From a virus: a stretch of DNA of 36,179 nucleotides. Below, one piece after another: positions 1 through 11,209 of the stretch. How positions within the stretch are numbered: the first letter of the stretch is position 1; each line of letters begins with the position of its first letter. The notes beneath the pieces are model-generated. The model had not been told where the DNA came from. It was given only the letters and a program-made list of their open reading frames with translations, and did no database searches. The position numbers and the translations under genes are program-made. Location of the stretch: positions 1 to 36,179 of IMG/VR virus record IMGVR_UViG_3300042321_001619; one strand, given 5' to 3'.

Positions 1-20
1 CTGAACCGGGGAGGTGTCCA

Positions 21-218
21 ATGGCATTCACGCAGCAGCAGTACGACGACCTGGTGGCTGCGATTGCCGAGGGCGTTACCAGCGTCAGCAGCAACGGCCG
101 GCAGGTTTCGTACCGGAATCTCACCGACATGATGAAACTGAAAGCCACCATGGAGGAAGAGCTCGGCATCACTGGCGCCGGCCGTCAGCGGCGTTACGTG
201 TCATTCAAGAGGGATTGA
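21..218 (+). CDS. gpW-like head-tail joining protein
   Basis: This 65-residue protein resembles the lambda gpW family, which plugs the portal after packaging and starts the connector. What is seen is a small helical protein with a central GRQVSYRNLTDMMKLKA stretch; in gpW relatives a short beta hairpin is followed by a helix in the same place. A strong ribosome site (GGGGAGG) sits 7 bases before the ATG. It lies directly upstream of the portal gene with a 2-base gap, the usual place for gpW-like proteins. The family call rests on pattern and context. Confidence 0.8.
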   Translation: MAFTQQQYDDLVAAIAEGVTSVSSNGRQVSYRNLTDMMKLKATMEEELGITGAGRQRRYVSFKRD

Positions 219-220
219 GC

Positions 221-1657
221 ATGGCACGAAAGCCGACCCGCGATCAGCTGGAGCTGGCGCTGAAAGACGCACGCAAACAGCTGGCCGTGTCGCACTTGCG
301 GGCGTTCGAGTCGGCCAAGGAATCCAGGCGCACCGAGAACTGGTACACCCGCAACGGTGGACCCAATGCCGACATCCGCACCGCCTGGCGGCTGCTGACG
401 CGGCGGCACCAGGATCTGGTGGATTCCAACCCTTGGGCTAATCGTGCGGTTCGGGTGATCACCAACAACTGGGTGGGGGATGGCATCATCGGCAGCCCGC
501 AGGGTGGCAGCCGGCGGTATGAGCAGGCCTGGAACGACTGGGCGGACACGATTGAGTGCGACTACGCCGGGAAACTGAACTGGTACGGTCTGCAGTCGCT
601 GATCGCGAGAACGACCGCCGTGCGCGGCAGCTGCCTGATCCGGCGGCGGATGGATGAGCGGCTGGCCGATCAGGGGCTAGTGGGCCTGCGGCTGCAGGTG
701 ATGGAGCCCGACATGCTGGATTTCAGCCGGGACGACGGCAGCCGGATCAAGTTCGGCCAGCAGTACGACCGCGACGGCCGACTGGAGGGCTACTGGATCC
801 GGCAGACCCACCCGGGCGAGACCGAATGGAACGGGGTCAAGATCCAGAGCGACTTCGTGCCCGCCAGCGAGATCATCCACACCTACGAGGTGAACCGCGC
901 CGGCCAGGCGATCGGCGTGCCGTTCGGCTCAGCGGTGCTGCTCCACCTGCGGGATATTGACGACATCACCCAGGCGATGCTATTGAAGACGAAGATTGCG
1001 GCCTGTTTCACGGCGTTTGTTTACAGCAACGAGCCCAGCGACCCGGCGACCACCACCACAGCGCTCACTGAAACACTGGAGCCGGGCGCGATCGAGATCC
1101 TGCCCGATGGCAAGCAGATCACCTTCGCCAACCCGCCCCAGTCGCCGGATTACGTGAGCCACCAGAAACACCACCTCCACGCAGTGGCGGCGGGCTACGG
1201 GATCACATTCGAGGCCCTGACCGGCATCCTGTCGGACGTGAACTTCAGCAGCGCCCGCATGGGATGGTTGGAGTTCCACCGCAACGTGGCGGCCTGGCGC
1301 TGGAACGTCACCATCCCCCAGGTGCTCGACCCTGTGCATCGCTGGTTCAACGAGGCCGCCCGGCTGGCCCAGGTGCGTGGCCCCCGCCGCATGATCTGGA
1401 CCCCGCCCCGCCGCGAACTGGTGGACCCGGCCAAAGAGATCACCGCGCTGATCGAAGGCGTGAAGGCTGGGTTTATGAGCCTGAGCGAAGTGCAGCGCTC
1501 CCTCGGATTCATCCCGGCCGAGGTGATGGCCGAACTGGAGGCCGACATGGCCAACGCCCGCGGCAAGGGCCTGGCGCTCAGCGTGGATGGCATGACGGCT
1601 GCAGCCGGCCGATCTGCAGCGCCAGCCGAGGATACAGAACCGGAAGCTCAGGAGTAG
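221..1657 (+). CDS. Portal protein, lambda family
   Basis: This is the ring-forming portal through which DNA enters and leaves the capsid. The 478-residue product has the length and N-terminal pattern of lambda gpB-type portals. A segment at about residues 80-100 (NPWANRAVRVITNNWVGDGI) is typical of the family, followed by the clip/wing region with an HTYEVNRAGQAIGVP motif. The frame stays open upstream to position 14, but the ATG at 221 is chosen because it follows the gpW-like stop and begins MARKPTRDQ. The acidic C-terminus (EDTEPEAQE) is flexible. The terminase that normally precedes it is outside the window. Confidence 0.93.
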   Translation: MARKPTRDQLELALKDARKQLAVSHLRAFESAKESRRTENWYTRNGGPNADIRTAWRLLTRRHQDLVDSNPWANRAVRVITNNWVGDGIIGSPQGGSRRYEQAWNDWADTIECDYAGKLNWYGLQSLIARTTAVRGSCLIRRRMDERLADQGLVGLRLQVMEPDMLDFSRDDGSRIKFGQQYDRDGRLEGYWIRQTHPGETEWNGVKIQSDFVPASEIIHTYEVNRAGQAIGVPFGSAVLLHLRDIDDITQAMLLKTKIAACFTAFVYSNEPSDPATTTTALTETLEPGAIEILPDGKQITFANPPQSPDYVSHQKHHLHAVAAGYGITFEALTGILSDVNFSSARMGWLEFHRNVAAWRWNVTIPQVLDPVHRWFNEAARLAQVRGPRRMIWTPPRRELVDPAKEITALIEGVKAGFMSLSEVQRSLGFIPAEVMAELEADMANARGKGLALSVDGMTAAAGRSAAPAEDTEPEAQE

Positions 1658-1658
1658 T

Positions 1659-1668
1659 CCATAGCCTG
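1659..1668 (+). promoter_or_regulatory. Recurrent intergenic element CCATAGCCTG
   Basis: The gap between portal and capsid genes contains CCATAGCCTG just before the ATG at 1673. A near-identical string lies before the genes at 4501 and 9354. TAGCCT fits a cyanobacterial TAnnnT -10 element, but the function is inferred only from recurrence and position. Confidence 0.35.
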
Positions 1669-1672
1669 AGGC

Positions 1673-3652
1673 ATGGAGTACCAACACCCCCAGCCCGGTG
1701 ACATGCGGCGTGCGGCTTTCCAGCCCGCGACGCTGAATCCTGATGCTCGCACCATCGAGCTCACCTGGACTACCGGGGCCAGGGGACGGCGTGCTTCATG
1801 GTTTGACGGCGACTGGTTTGAGGAGCTCGACATGAGCCCCGATGCCGTGCGTCTCGACCGGTTGAACAATGGCGCCGCGCTGTTGAACAGCCATCAATCC
1901 GCCGACCTCTCCAACATCCTCGGGGTGGTGGAGAGGGCATGGATTGAGAACGGAGAGGGCCGAGCCCGCGTGCGCTTTTCGGAGCGTGCGGAGGTGGAGC
2001 CGATCTTCCGTGATGTGGCGAGCGGCATCATCCGCAACGTCTCGGTTGGGTATCAGGTTCACAAGTGGTCTGATCCGATCCGCAGCGCCGATGGCCAGCC
2101 GCCGACCTACCGAGCCACCGACTGGGAGCCAATGGAGCTCAGCCTGGTGGGCGTGCCCTTCGACGCGAAAGCGCAAACCCGCAATCAATCATCCGCACCG
2201 GACACTTCCATGCCCGACAACCTGAACAGCCAGGCCGGAGGTGATCCGGCTGAGCAGCAGCCTGCAACCCAGGCCCGCGCTGCCGATCCTTCCCCTTCCC
2301 CCGCCCCCGTGGCCGCCGCAGACACCGAGCTGCAGCGCACCGCTTCCGAACTCCGCCGCGAAAACGAGATCCTGCGTCTCGGCCGCGATGCTGGCCTGAC
2401 CGACGCCCAGACCGATGAGCTGGTGCGCTCCGGCAAGACCGTGACCGAGTGCAGCCGTGAGGCCGTGCGCCTGATGCGCCTGCGCCTTGAGGGCGGCGAC
2501 ACCCGCGCCGCTGACGGCCCCGCCCCTCTGGGTCATCCCGCCCAGATCGCCGTCACCCGTGACAGCGGCGACACCCTGATGCGCGGCATCAGCCTGGGCC
2601 TGGAAGCCCGCATCCGTCCCGGCACCCTCAAGGGTGACGACGCCGACCTGGGCCGCGAGTTCCGCTCCTACACCCTGCTGGAACTGACCCGCCAGTATCT
2701 GGAATCCCGCGGCACCAACACCCGGGGCTTAAGCAAGACCGAACTGGTCAGCCGTGGCTTCCACAGCACCAGCGACTTCCCGCTGCTGTTCTCCAACCTG
2801 GCCGGCAAGACTCTCGACGCTGCCTATCAGGAGGAGCCCCACACCTGGCGGCCCATTGCACGCCAGCGCAACCTGCCTGACTTCAAGAACGCCAACGATT
2901 TGATCGTGGCTGGCGCACTCACCCCTGAGGCATTGCTCGAAGGCGGCGAGTACAAGGCCGGCACTCTGGTCGAGGCCCAGCACACCTGGAAACTCGCGAC
3001 ATACGCTCGCAAAGTGACGGTCAGTCGCCAGAGCATCATCAACGATGATCTGAGCGCACTCGAGCGAGTTCCTGAGATGCTCGGCCGCGGATTCCGCCGC
3101 CTTGAGAGCAACATCATCTGGGGCCTGATCACCGGCAACGCCGTGACCAGCGTGGACAACGTGGCGCTGTTCAATGCAGCCCACAACAACATGGGCGGCT
3201 CTACCGGCCTGGCGATTACCACCAGCGGGTTCAACACCGCCAAGAAGGCCATGCGCAAGCAGACCGACCTGGCTGGCAACACCATCAACCTCACGCCTTC
3301 CTATCTGATGGTGCCCACGGATCTGGAGAGCACTGCTCTGCAGTTCCTGTTCCCGTCCGGTTTCGCACCTTCCGCCCGCACCGGCGACAACGGCCCTGTG
3401 GTGAATGCCCAGACCGCCAACATGGAGCTGATCGTTGAGCCTCGCCTCGACGGTGCTGCCGATGTGTGGTATCTGGCCGTGAGCCCCGGCGCTGTGGAGG
3501 GCATCGTGTACGGCTACCTGGCCGGCGAAGAAGGTCCCACGGTGACAACCACCGAGAAGCGCGATCCCGACGGCGTGGAGCTGCTGGCCCGGTTCGACTT
3601 CGGCGCGGCGGTGAAGGACTTCCGCGGGTTCTACCGCTCCAAGAACGTCTGA
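1673..3652 (+). CDS. Prohead protease / HK97-like major capsid fusion protein
   Basis: One 659-residue chain carries the maturation protease and the shell protein. Residues 25-170 look like a U35-type prohead protease: His74 in LLNSHQ and Ser124 in NVSVGYQV are the likely catalytic pair, and MELSLVGVPFD is the characteristic final strand. Residues about 175-300 form a Pro/Ala-rich then charged linker (scaffold or delta domain), and residues about 360-659 are the HK97-fold capsid. Most HK97-type phages use two genes; fusions are known in some phage groups. Self-cleavage after assembly is expected from the family. No stop or frameshift separates the parts. Confidence 0.92.
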   Translation: MEYQHPQPGDMRRAAFQPATLNPDARTIELTWTTGARGRRASWFDGDWFEELDMSPDAVRLDRLNNGAALLNSHQSADLSNILGVVERAWIENGEGRARVRFSERAEVEPIFRDVASGIIRNVSVGYQVHKWSDPIRSADGQPPTYRATDWEPMELSLVGVPFDAKAQTRNQSSAPDTSMPDNLNSQAGGDPAEQQPATQARAADPSPSPAPVAAADTELQRTASELRRENEILRLGRDAGLTDAQTDELVRSGKTVTECSREAVRLMRLRLEGGDTRAADGPAPLGHPAQIAVTRDSGDTLMRGISLGLEARIRPGTLKGDDADLGREFRSYTLLELTRQYLESRGTNTRGLSKTELVSRGFHSTSDFPLLFSNLAGKTLDAAYQEEPHTWRPIARQRNLPDFKNANDLIVAGALTPEALLEGGEYKAGTLVEAQHTWKLATYARKVTVSRQSIINDDLSALERVPEMLGRGFRRLESNIIWGLITGNAVTSVDNVALFNAAHNNMGGSTGLAITTSGFNTAKKAMRKQTDLAGNTINLTPSYLMVPTDLESTALQFLFPSGFAPSARTGDNGPVVNAQTANMELIVEPRLDGAADVWYLAVSPGAVEGIVYGYLAGEEGPTVTTTEKRDPDGVELLARFDFGAAVKDFRGFYRSKNV

Positions 3653-3682
3653 TCCCAACCCTGACCCCTTCGCATTGATCCA

Positions 3683-4015
3683 ATGAAGAACTTTGTCCAA
3701 GACGGCAAGTACATCGAGTTCACCGCCGGCGCCACCATCACCAGCGGCCAGCTGGTGCAGGTGGGTGATCTCCACGGCGTGGCCGTGACCGACGTGGCCA
3801 ATGGCGCCACCGGCATCCTGGCCCTGGAGGGTGTGTTCACCCTGCCCAAGCTCACCGCCGCGTCTGGCGATGCCACCACCGCCGGCGGCCCGGTGTATTT
3901 CAGCTCCGGCAGCGTGTCCGGTACTGACAGCTCCGGCACCCGCAAGAAGGTGGGCCATGCGCTGGCTGTCGCTGCTCAGGCGGCGACGACAGTGCGGGTG
4001 TTGCTTGACAACTGA
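3683..4015 (+). CDS. DUF2190-like capsid decoration (cement) protein
   Basis: This 110-residue protein resembles DUF2190 proteins, small beta-rich capsid decorators found right after the major capsid gene. It starts MKNFVQDGKYIEFTAGATITSGQLVQVG, which matches the family pattern of an early 'G-x-x-I-x-x-T/A-A-G-A-I-x-x-G' run, and ends KVGHALAVAAQAATTVRVLLDN. It likely binds the outside of the shell and stabilises the expanded head. The gap to the capsid stop is 30 bases. Confidence 0.85.
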   Translation: MKNFVQDGKYIEFTAGATITSGQLVQVGDLHGVAVTDVANGATGILALEGVFTLPKLTAASGDATTAGGPVYFSSGSVSGTDSSGTRKKVGHALAVAAQAATTVRVLLDN

Positions 4016-4023
4016 TCACAGCG

Positions 4024-4041
4024 GCCCCGGTACGCCGGGGC
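4024..4041 (+). terminator. GC-rich hairpin after decoration gene
   Basis: A perfect 7-bp stem (GCCCCGG, loop TACG, CCGGGGC) lies 8 bases after the stop codon and is followed by TTCAATCTTT. It could be a partial terminator or an mRNA stabiliser that lets capsid and decoration genes be expressed above downstream genes. The T-run is broken, so strong intrinsic termination is doubtful. Confidence 0.45.
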
Positions 4042-4065
4042 TTCAATCTTTCCATTGAGGACACC

Positions 4066-4215
4066 ATGGGCGCGGCAGTTGGATTCATCGGCAGGGACGG
4101 CCAGGGCCGGACTGCAGGCGCGGTCGATCCGCTGCCCACCGAGCCCCTGGGAATCCCCGGCGTTGCCCGTCAGCTGGCGGCTGGGGCCTCCAGCAGCGCC
4201 CGGCAGGCGGCCTGA
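4066..4215 (+). CDS. Small Ala/Gly-rich protein of head module
   Basis: This 49-residue ORF starts ATG after a GAGG ribosome site (4057-4060) and encodes MGAAVGFIGRDGQGRTAGAV and onwards, ending in an Ala/Ser-rich tail. It has no recognised domain. It occupies the gap between decoration protein and the next small ORF, and its reading frame fills that gap. Product and role are unknown; it may be a minor virion peptide. Confidence 0.5.
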   Translation: MGAAVGFIGRDGQGRTAGAVDPLPTEPLGIPGVARQLAAGASSSARQAA

Positions 4216-4234
4216 ACCCGCGCAGGATGCCGTA

Positions 4235-4324
4235 GTGGTGCGCCGCGCCAAAGACGAACGGGGCCGGTTCAAAGCCGACGATCCAACCACGCCCGAGGAC
4301 GAAGCATGGGAAGAAGTGCCCTGA
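4235..4324 (+). CDS. Tiny charged ORF (RRAKDERGRFKADDP-type)
   Basis: The frame ending at 4324 encodes VVRRAKDERGRFKADDPTTP and a short acidic end. As I recall, short peptides with a 'RRA-x-D-x-x-GR-F/Y-x-ADDP-x-TP' pattern occur in head modules of many siphophages. The start is uncertain: GTG at 4235 or 4238 gives 28-29 residues, and the frame is open further upstream. It might instead be the second half of a frameshifted product with the preceding ORF. Function unknown. Confidence 0.4.
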   Translation: MVRRAKDERGRFKADDPTTPEDEAWEEVP

Positions 4325-4455
4325 TCCTGCTGATCGTCCTTTCCGCCCCGTGGACGGTGGGAATGTTCGCTGCAGCGTTGCAGGTTCCTGTTTGGATTAC
4401 GGCGGTTGCAGCGCTGCCGGTCTACGTCGTGCTGTTTGATGTGATCCAGCCGTAG
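4306..4455 (+). CDS. Two-TM mini membrane protein
   Basis: A 49-residue ORF overlaps the end of the preceding ORF. It encodes two hydrophobic segments, residues 4-25 (ALILLIVLSAPWTVGMFAAA) and 29-46, with a short hinge. This is the shape of a small class II holin-like or other membrane peptide, but it sits between capsid and connector genes, not in the lysis cassette. No family is recognised. Confidence 0.5.
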   Translation: MGRSALILLIVLSAPWTVGMFAAALQVPVWITAVAALPVYVVLFDVIQP

Positions 4456-4485
4456 CGTGGCAAGGGTCGTGAGTGACCTGCGAGT

Positions 4486-4495
4486 CCATAGGCTG
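4486..4495 (+). promoter_or_regulatory. Recurrent intergenic element CCATAGGCTG
   Basis: This second copy of the CCATAGSCTG string ends 5 bases before the ATG at 4501, almost the same spacing as the copy before 1673 (4 bases). Positional conservation suggests a promoter -10 (TAGGCT) or translation-linked role. Confidence 0.35.
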
Positions 4496-4500
4496 ACTGC

Positions 4501-4841
4501 ATGGCCACTAACTGGGACAGATTGCATGCCAGGACCTGGCATACCACCAGCAGGATGCTTGGCAGAGTTCCGGTTGTCCATGGCGCGATCAGCACCTATG
4601 GAATGTTCGACCGCAAAAGCGAGCTGGTGCTTGATGATCAGATTGTGAGCGTAGAGAATGCGTTAACGATCAAGACCTCAGAGCTTGGCGGATTGCGATA
4701 TGGCGATCATTTATCGGTTGACGGTGAAACGTATAGGGTCCGCAGCGAGCCAATGCGGATGACCGATGGAATGCTGAGCGTGGTTTCACTTGAAAAAATA
4801 GCGGATGAGTCTGTAACGGTTGTGTTAAATGGTGATTTTCT

Positions 4842-4845
<4 letters not shown>
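4501..4845 (+). CDS. gpFII-like head-tail connector
   Basis: This 114-residue protein resembles lambda gpFII-type head-tail joining proteins that give the filled head its tail-binding surface. The diagnostic stretch is LVLDDQIVSVENALTIKTSELGGLRYGDHLSVDGETYRVR, followed by MLSVVSLEKI: a small beta barrel built around the 'YGD-x-x-x-V-x-G-x-x-Y-x-V' pattern. GC content drops from here into the next gene. Its stop overlaps the next start (ATGA). Confidence 0.8.
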
Positions 4846-8861
<4,016 letters not shown>

Positions 8862-8863
8862 TC

Positions 8864-9313
8864 ATGACCACGACGAAACAAGAGCAGATCGTAGCGGTTT
8901 TGTATGCAGCGCTAGAAAATACCGCAGGCGTCAGCGGCCGGATCTACCGCAGCCGAACTGAGGCATTCAGTAGGGATGAGTCACCAGCGGTCACGGTGGA
9001 GCACGGCCCAGCAAGTGCCAGCGTGCCGCCGGTTTCTACGTGTTACATCGACTGGACATTTCAGGTGGTGATCGGCGTTTATAGCAGGGGGCGGCATGGT
9101 ATCAGCGGACCCAGCCCAGACCAGGCGGCTGATCCGGTAATCAGGCAGATCCATGCCAACCTGATGGCCGATCGGAGCGTCGGCGGCCTAGCGATGGACC
9201 TGATTCCATTGAGCCGCGATCCGCAGCTGCAGTCGGCAGAAAATCCGGCAATGTGGACCGTGCTCAGCTATCAGGTGCGATTCCGAACCAGCATCACTGA
9301 TTTGGGCGCATAG
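8864..9313 (+). CDS. Tail terminator-like minor tail protein
   Basis: This 149-residue protein lies just before the tail tube gene, the usual place for the tail terminator (lambda gpU role: stops tube growth and docks the tail to the head). The sequence has the alpha/beta look of that group: an N-terminal helix (KQEQIVAVLYAALENTAGV), ESPAVTVEHGPA, then YIDWTFQVVIGVY and WTVLSYQVRFRT strands. The ATG at 8864 is preferred over an upstream TTG at 8858. The exact family is inferred from position. Confidence 0.6.
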   Translation: MTTTKQEQIVAVLYAALENTAGVSGRIYRSRTEAFSRDESPAVTVEHGPASASVPPVSTCYIDWTFQVVIGVYSRGRHGISGPSPDQAADPVIRQIHANLMADRSVGGLAMDLIPLSRDPQLQSAENPAMWTVLSYQVRFRTSITDLGA

Positions 9314-9320
9314 GCGAGCT

Positions 9321-9330
9321 CCATAGGCTG
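9321..9330 (+). promoter_or_regulatory. Recurrent intergenic element CCATAGGCTG
   Basis: Third copy of the CCATAGSCTG string, located in the gap after the terminator-like gene, 23 bases before the ATG at 9354. It is preceded by GAGCT, as the other copies are preceded by GAGT or GTAGT. Confidence 0.35.
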
Positions 9331-9353
9331 CAGATGTGGAACTGCACCCCCGC

Positions 9354-9515
9354 ATGGCGCGATCCAATCCTGCACCTGATCCACGTCCCACCGATGGCGG
9401 CAGCTACCGGCTGGACGAGGCCACCGGCAAGTGGATCGACCAGGACGCCAAGCCGTCGGAGTGCGTGATGCCCTGCCCTATTCCTTCTGAGGCTGATGAC
9501 TCTCTCGACGCGTAA
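9354..9515 (+). CDS. Small acidic protein before tail tube gene
   Basis: A 53-residue ORF overlaps the start of the tube gene by 20 bases. It encodes MARSNPAPDPRPTDGGSYRL followed by DEATGKWI and an acidic C-terminus. The TDGGSYRLDEATGKW pattern looks like a small phage-encoded beta hairpin. No domain is recognised, but the frame is open, the start is clear, and the ORF fills an otherwise empty gap. Confidence 0.55.
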   Translation: MARSNPAPDPRPTDGGSYRLDEATGKWIDQDAKPSECVMPCPIPSEADDSLDA

Positions 9516-10440
9516 GCGGCTGCTACTCGCGGCGGCAGAGGCTACCTATGGCGTGGCGCCAACATTCGCCGCAGGCGATGCCCTGCTGGTGTCGAACCTC
9601 GACATTCAGCCCCTTGACGTGAACTTGCTGGATCGAGAGCTGGTGCTGCCGTTCTTCGGCAACCGGGAGAAGGTCGTCGGCCAGCGGATGGGCTCGGTGA
9701 CCTTCGACGTGGAGATCGCCGGCTCCGGCACCGCCGGCACTGCCCCCCGCTGGGGCCGCTGCCTCAGGGCCTGTGGGTTTGGTGAAACCGTGGTGAACGC
9801 CACCTCAGTCACCTACGCCCCAGCCAGCGCCGCGATCATCGGCCTGTCCTTGGACTTCAACGCAGACGGCAATCGCCACCTTCTGACCGGCTGCCGCGGC
9901 ACCGCCACCCTCAACCTGGCCGTGGGTGAGATCCCCCGAATCTCGTTCGAGTTCATGGGGATTTACAACGCCGTGGCCAAAGGCACCCCTTTGACCCCGA
10001 CCTTCGCCAACCAGGCATCGCCGGTGGTGGTGAACAGCCAGAACACCACGAGCGTGAGCGCGTTCAGCTTCAGCGGCTGCATGGAGAGCTTCAGCTTGGC
10101 CCTCAATAACGAGACGCCATTCAGGCAGCTGGCCGGCTGCAGCCAGAACATCCCGATCACCGACCGGGCCCCTTCCGGTGAGCTGGTGATCGAGGCCCCC
10201 CTGGCTGGCAATGGCGCTGGCGAAAAGGATTTCTTCGCTCTGGTGTCCGCGCAGACCCTCGGCGCGATCGGCTGGCAGCACGGCCAGACCGCCGGGAACA
10301 TCGTCACGTTCAACGCCCCGACCTGCAATCTCGACTCGCCCACCTATGGCGATTCGGACGGCGTGATGATGCTCAACCTGCCATTCATGCCGGTTCCCAC
10401 CAACGCCGGCAATGACGAGTTCTCGCTGGTGCTCACCTGA
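9496..10440 (+). CDS. Major tail tube protein
   Basis: This 314-residue protein has the signature of siphophage tail tube subunits: N-terminal LLAAAEATYGVAPTFAAGDALLVSN, then LVLPFFGNREKVVGQRMGSVTFDVEIAGSG and a repeated beta-sandwich organisation. It polymerises into hexameric rings around the tape measure. Its position just before the chaperone G/GT pair and the tape measure fits lambda gene order (V, G, T, H). Confidence 0.87.
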   Translation: MTLSTRKRLLLAAAEATYGVAPTFAAGDALLVSNLDIQPLDVNLLDRELVLPFFGNREKVVGQRMGSVTFDVEIAGSGTAGTAPRWGRCLRACGFGETVVNATSVTYAPASAAIIGLSLDFNADGNRHLLTGCRGTATLNLAVGEIPRISFEFMGIYNAVAKGTPLTPTFANQASPVVVNSQNTTSVSAFSFSGCMESFSLALNNETPFRQLAGCSQNIPITDRAPSGELVIEAPLAGNGAGEKDFFALVSAQTLGAIGWQHGQTAGNIVTFNAPTCNLDSPTYGDSDGVMMLNLPFMPVPTNAGNDEFSLVLT

Positions 10441-10472
10441 GCGCCCGACCGTTTCCACTCACCTGAACACCC

Positions 10473-10841
10473 ATGGCATTCGTCCTCAAGCAGACGGCCA
10501 GTTACACCTGGCCGGTGCCCCTGCTCATCCCCGTGGATGGCGGCCGGCGGGAGAAGCACAGCTTCGATGCTGAGTTCAAGCGGCTGCCGCAGAGCCGAAT
10601 CAACGAGATCATCAAGCTGGCCCGGGCCCTGGAGCTCGGCCGCGCCGATGAGGAATCACTGGACGACAAGACCGCCGCAAAGGAAATCCTGATCGGCTGG
10701 GCGGGCATCACCGACGACAGCGGCAAGGATGTGCCGTTCAGTGAGGCTGCACTGGATCAGCTGCTGGAGATCCCCACCATCGCAGGCCAGATCATCCGCG
10801 CCTGGTTCAACTCCATGGAGGTGGCTAAGAAGGGAAACTGA
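10473..10841 (+). CDS. Tail assembly chaperone (lambda G-like)
   Basis: This 122-residue product is the unshifted form of a G/GT chaperone pair. It is helical and acidic in the middle, and contains a sequence (AKEILIGWAGITDDSGKDVPFS) typical of gpG-like proteins. G proteins keep the tape measure soluble and recruit tube subunits. Its last sense codons contain the slippery heptamer at 10832-10838, immediately before the TGA stop, so a fraction of ribosomes should continue into the T frame. Confidence 0.87.
   Translation: MAFVLKQTASYTWPVPLLIPVDGGRREKHSFDAEFKRLPQSRINEIIKLARALELGRADEESLDDKTAAKEILIGWAGITDDSGKDVPFSEAALDQLLEIPTIAGQIIRAWFNSMEVAKKGN
10832..10838 (+). promoter_or_regulatory. -1 programmed frameshift site GGGAAAC
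   Basis: In the G frame the codons read AAG GGA AAC TGA, giving a canonical X-XXY-YYZ heptamer (G GGA AAC) abutting the stop. Lambda uses GGGAAAG at the same place. After slipping back one base, translation continues from CTG at 10838 in the frame that runs open to 11209. Confidence 0.9.
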
Positions 10842-11209
10842 CGGGCGCTGTCGATCACTGGTGGCACGGTGATGGCGGCGCCAACGATGACCTGCTGGCG
10901 GACCTGAAGGCCTACGGAGCTGATGCCAGTTGCCTGCCGGAGAGTGTCCTACAGCCCAAGACATTTGAGGTGTGGCCTGAGCATGAAGACGCTGTGATGC
11001 TGTTCCTGCAGTGCCAGACCCAGTGGCGTGTTGGCGGCTCCGGCGTGGTGGGCCTCGACTATGGCGTCGTTCTACAGATGATGGATCTTTACGCTGTGGG
11101 TAACCGGCGCCAGGCTCTGGAGGATCTGCAGATCATGGAGAGCCGCGCCAAGGAACTGATCAACAAGGCGGCCGAGCCGAAGCAGCCGAAGAAGGGAGGG
11201 AAGCGGTAA
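10838..11209 (+). CDS. T extension of tail assembly chaperone GT (reached by -1 frameshift)
   Basis: This frame has no stop from before the heptamer through 11209 and adds 123 residues to G, giving a GT fusion of about 245 residues. The sequence starts LTGAVDHWWHGDGGANDD and contains TQWRVGGSGVVGLDYGVV, a pattern of the DUF1799-like T domain. It ends in a Lys-rich tail. An independent start is possible only internally and lacks support. GT binds tube subunits while G coats the tape measure. The stop overlaps the tape measure start by one base (TAATG). Confidence 0.88.
   Translation: MTGAVDHWWHGDGGANDDLLADLKAYGADASCLPESVLQPKTFEVWPEHEDAVMLFLQCQTQWRVGGSGVVGLDYGVVLQMMDLYAVGNRRQALEDLQIMESRAKELINKAAEPKQPKKGGKR

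Noticed and set aside
1631-1660. Possible fourth copy of the P element at the end of the portal gene (CAGAACCGGAA and TAGTCC)
   Set aside because: It aligns at about 20 of 30 positions, but lies in coding sequence for EDTEPEAQE, lacks GGTGCA and the hexamer does not end in T. Kept as a weak lead only.
2729-3958. Long minus-strand ORF of about 409 codons opposite the capsid gene
   Set aside because: High-GC shadow of a clear capsid gene; rich in Gly/His/Ala, no domain, no operon context.
4024-4041. Strong intrinsic terminator
   Set aside because: The stem is perfect, but the downstream T-run is interrupted (TTCAATCTTT), so it is listed only as a possible weak terminator.
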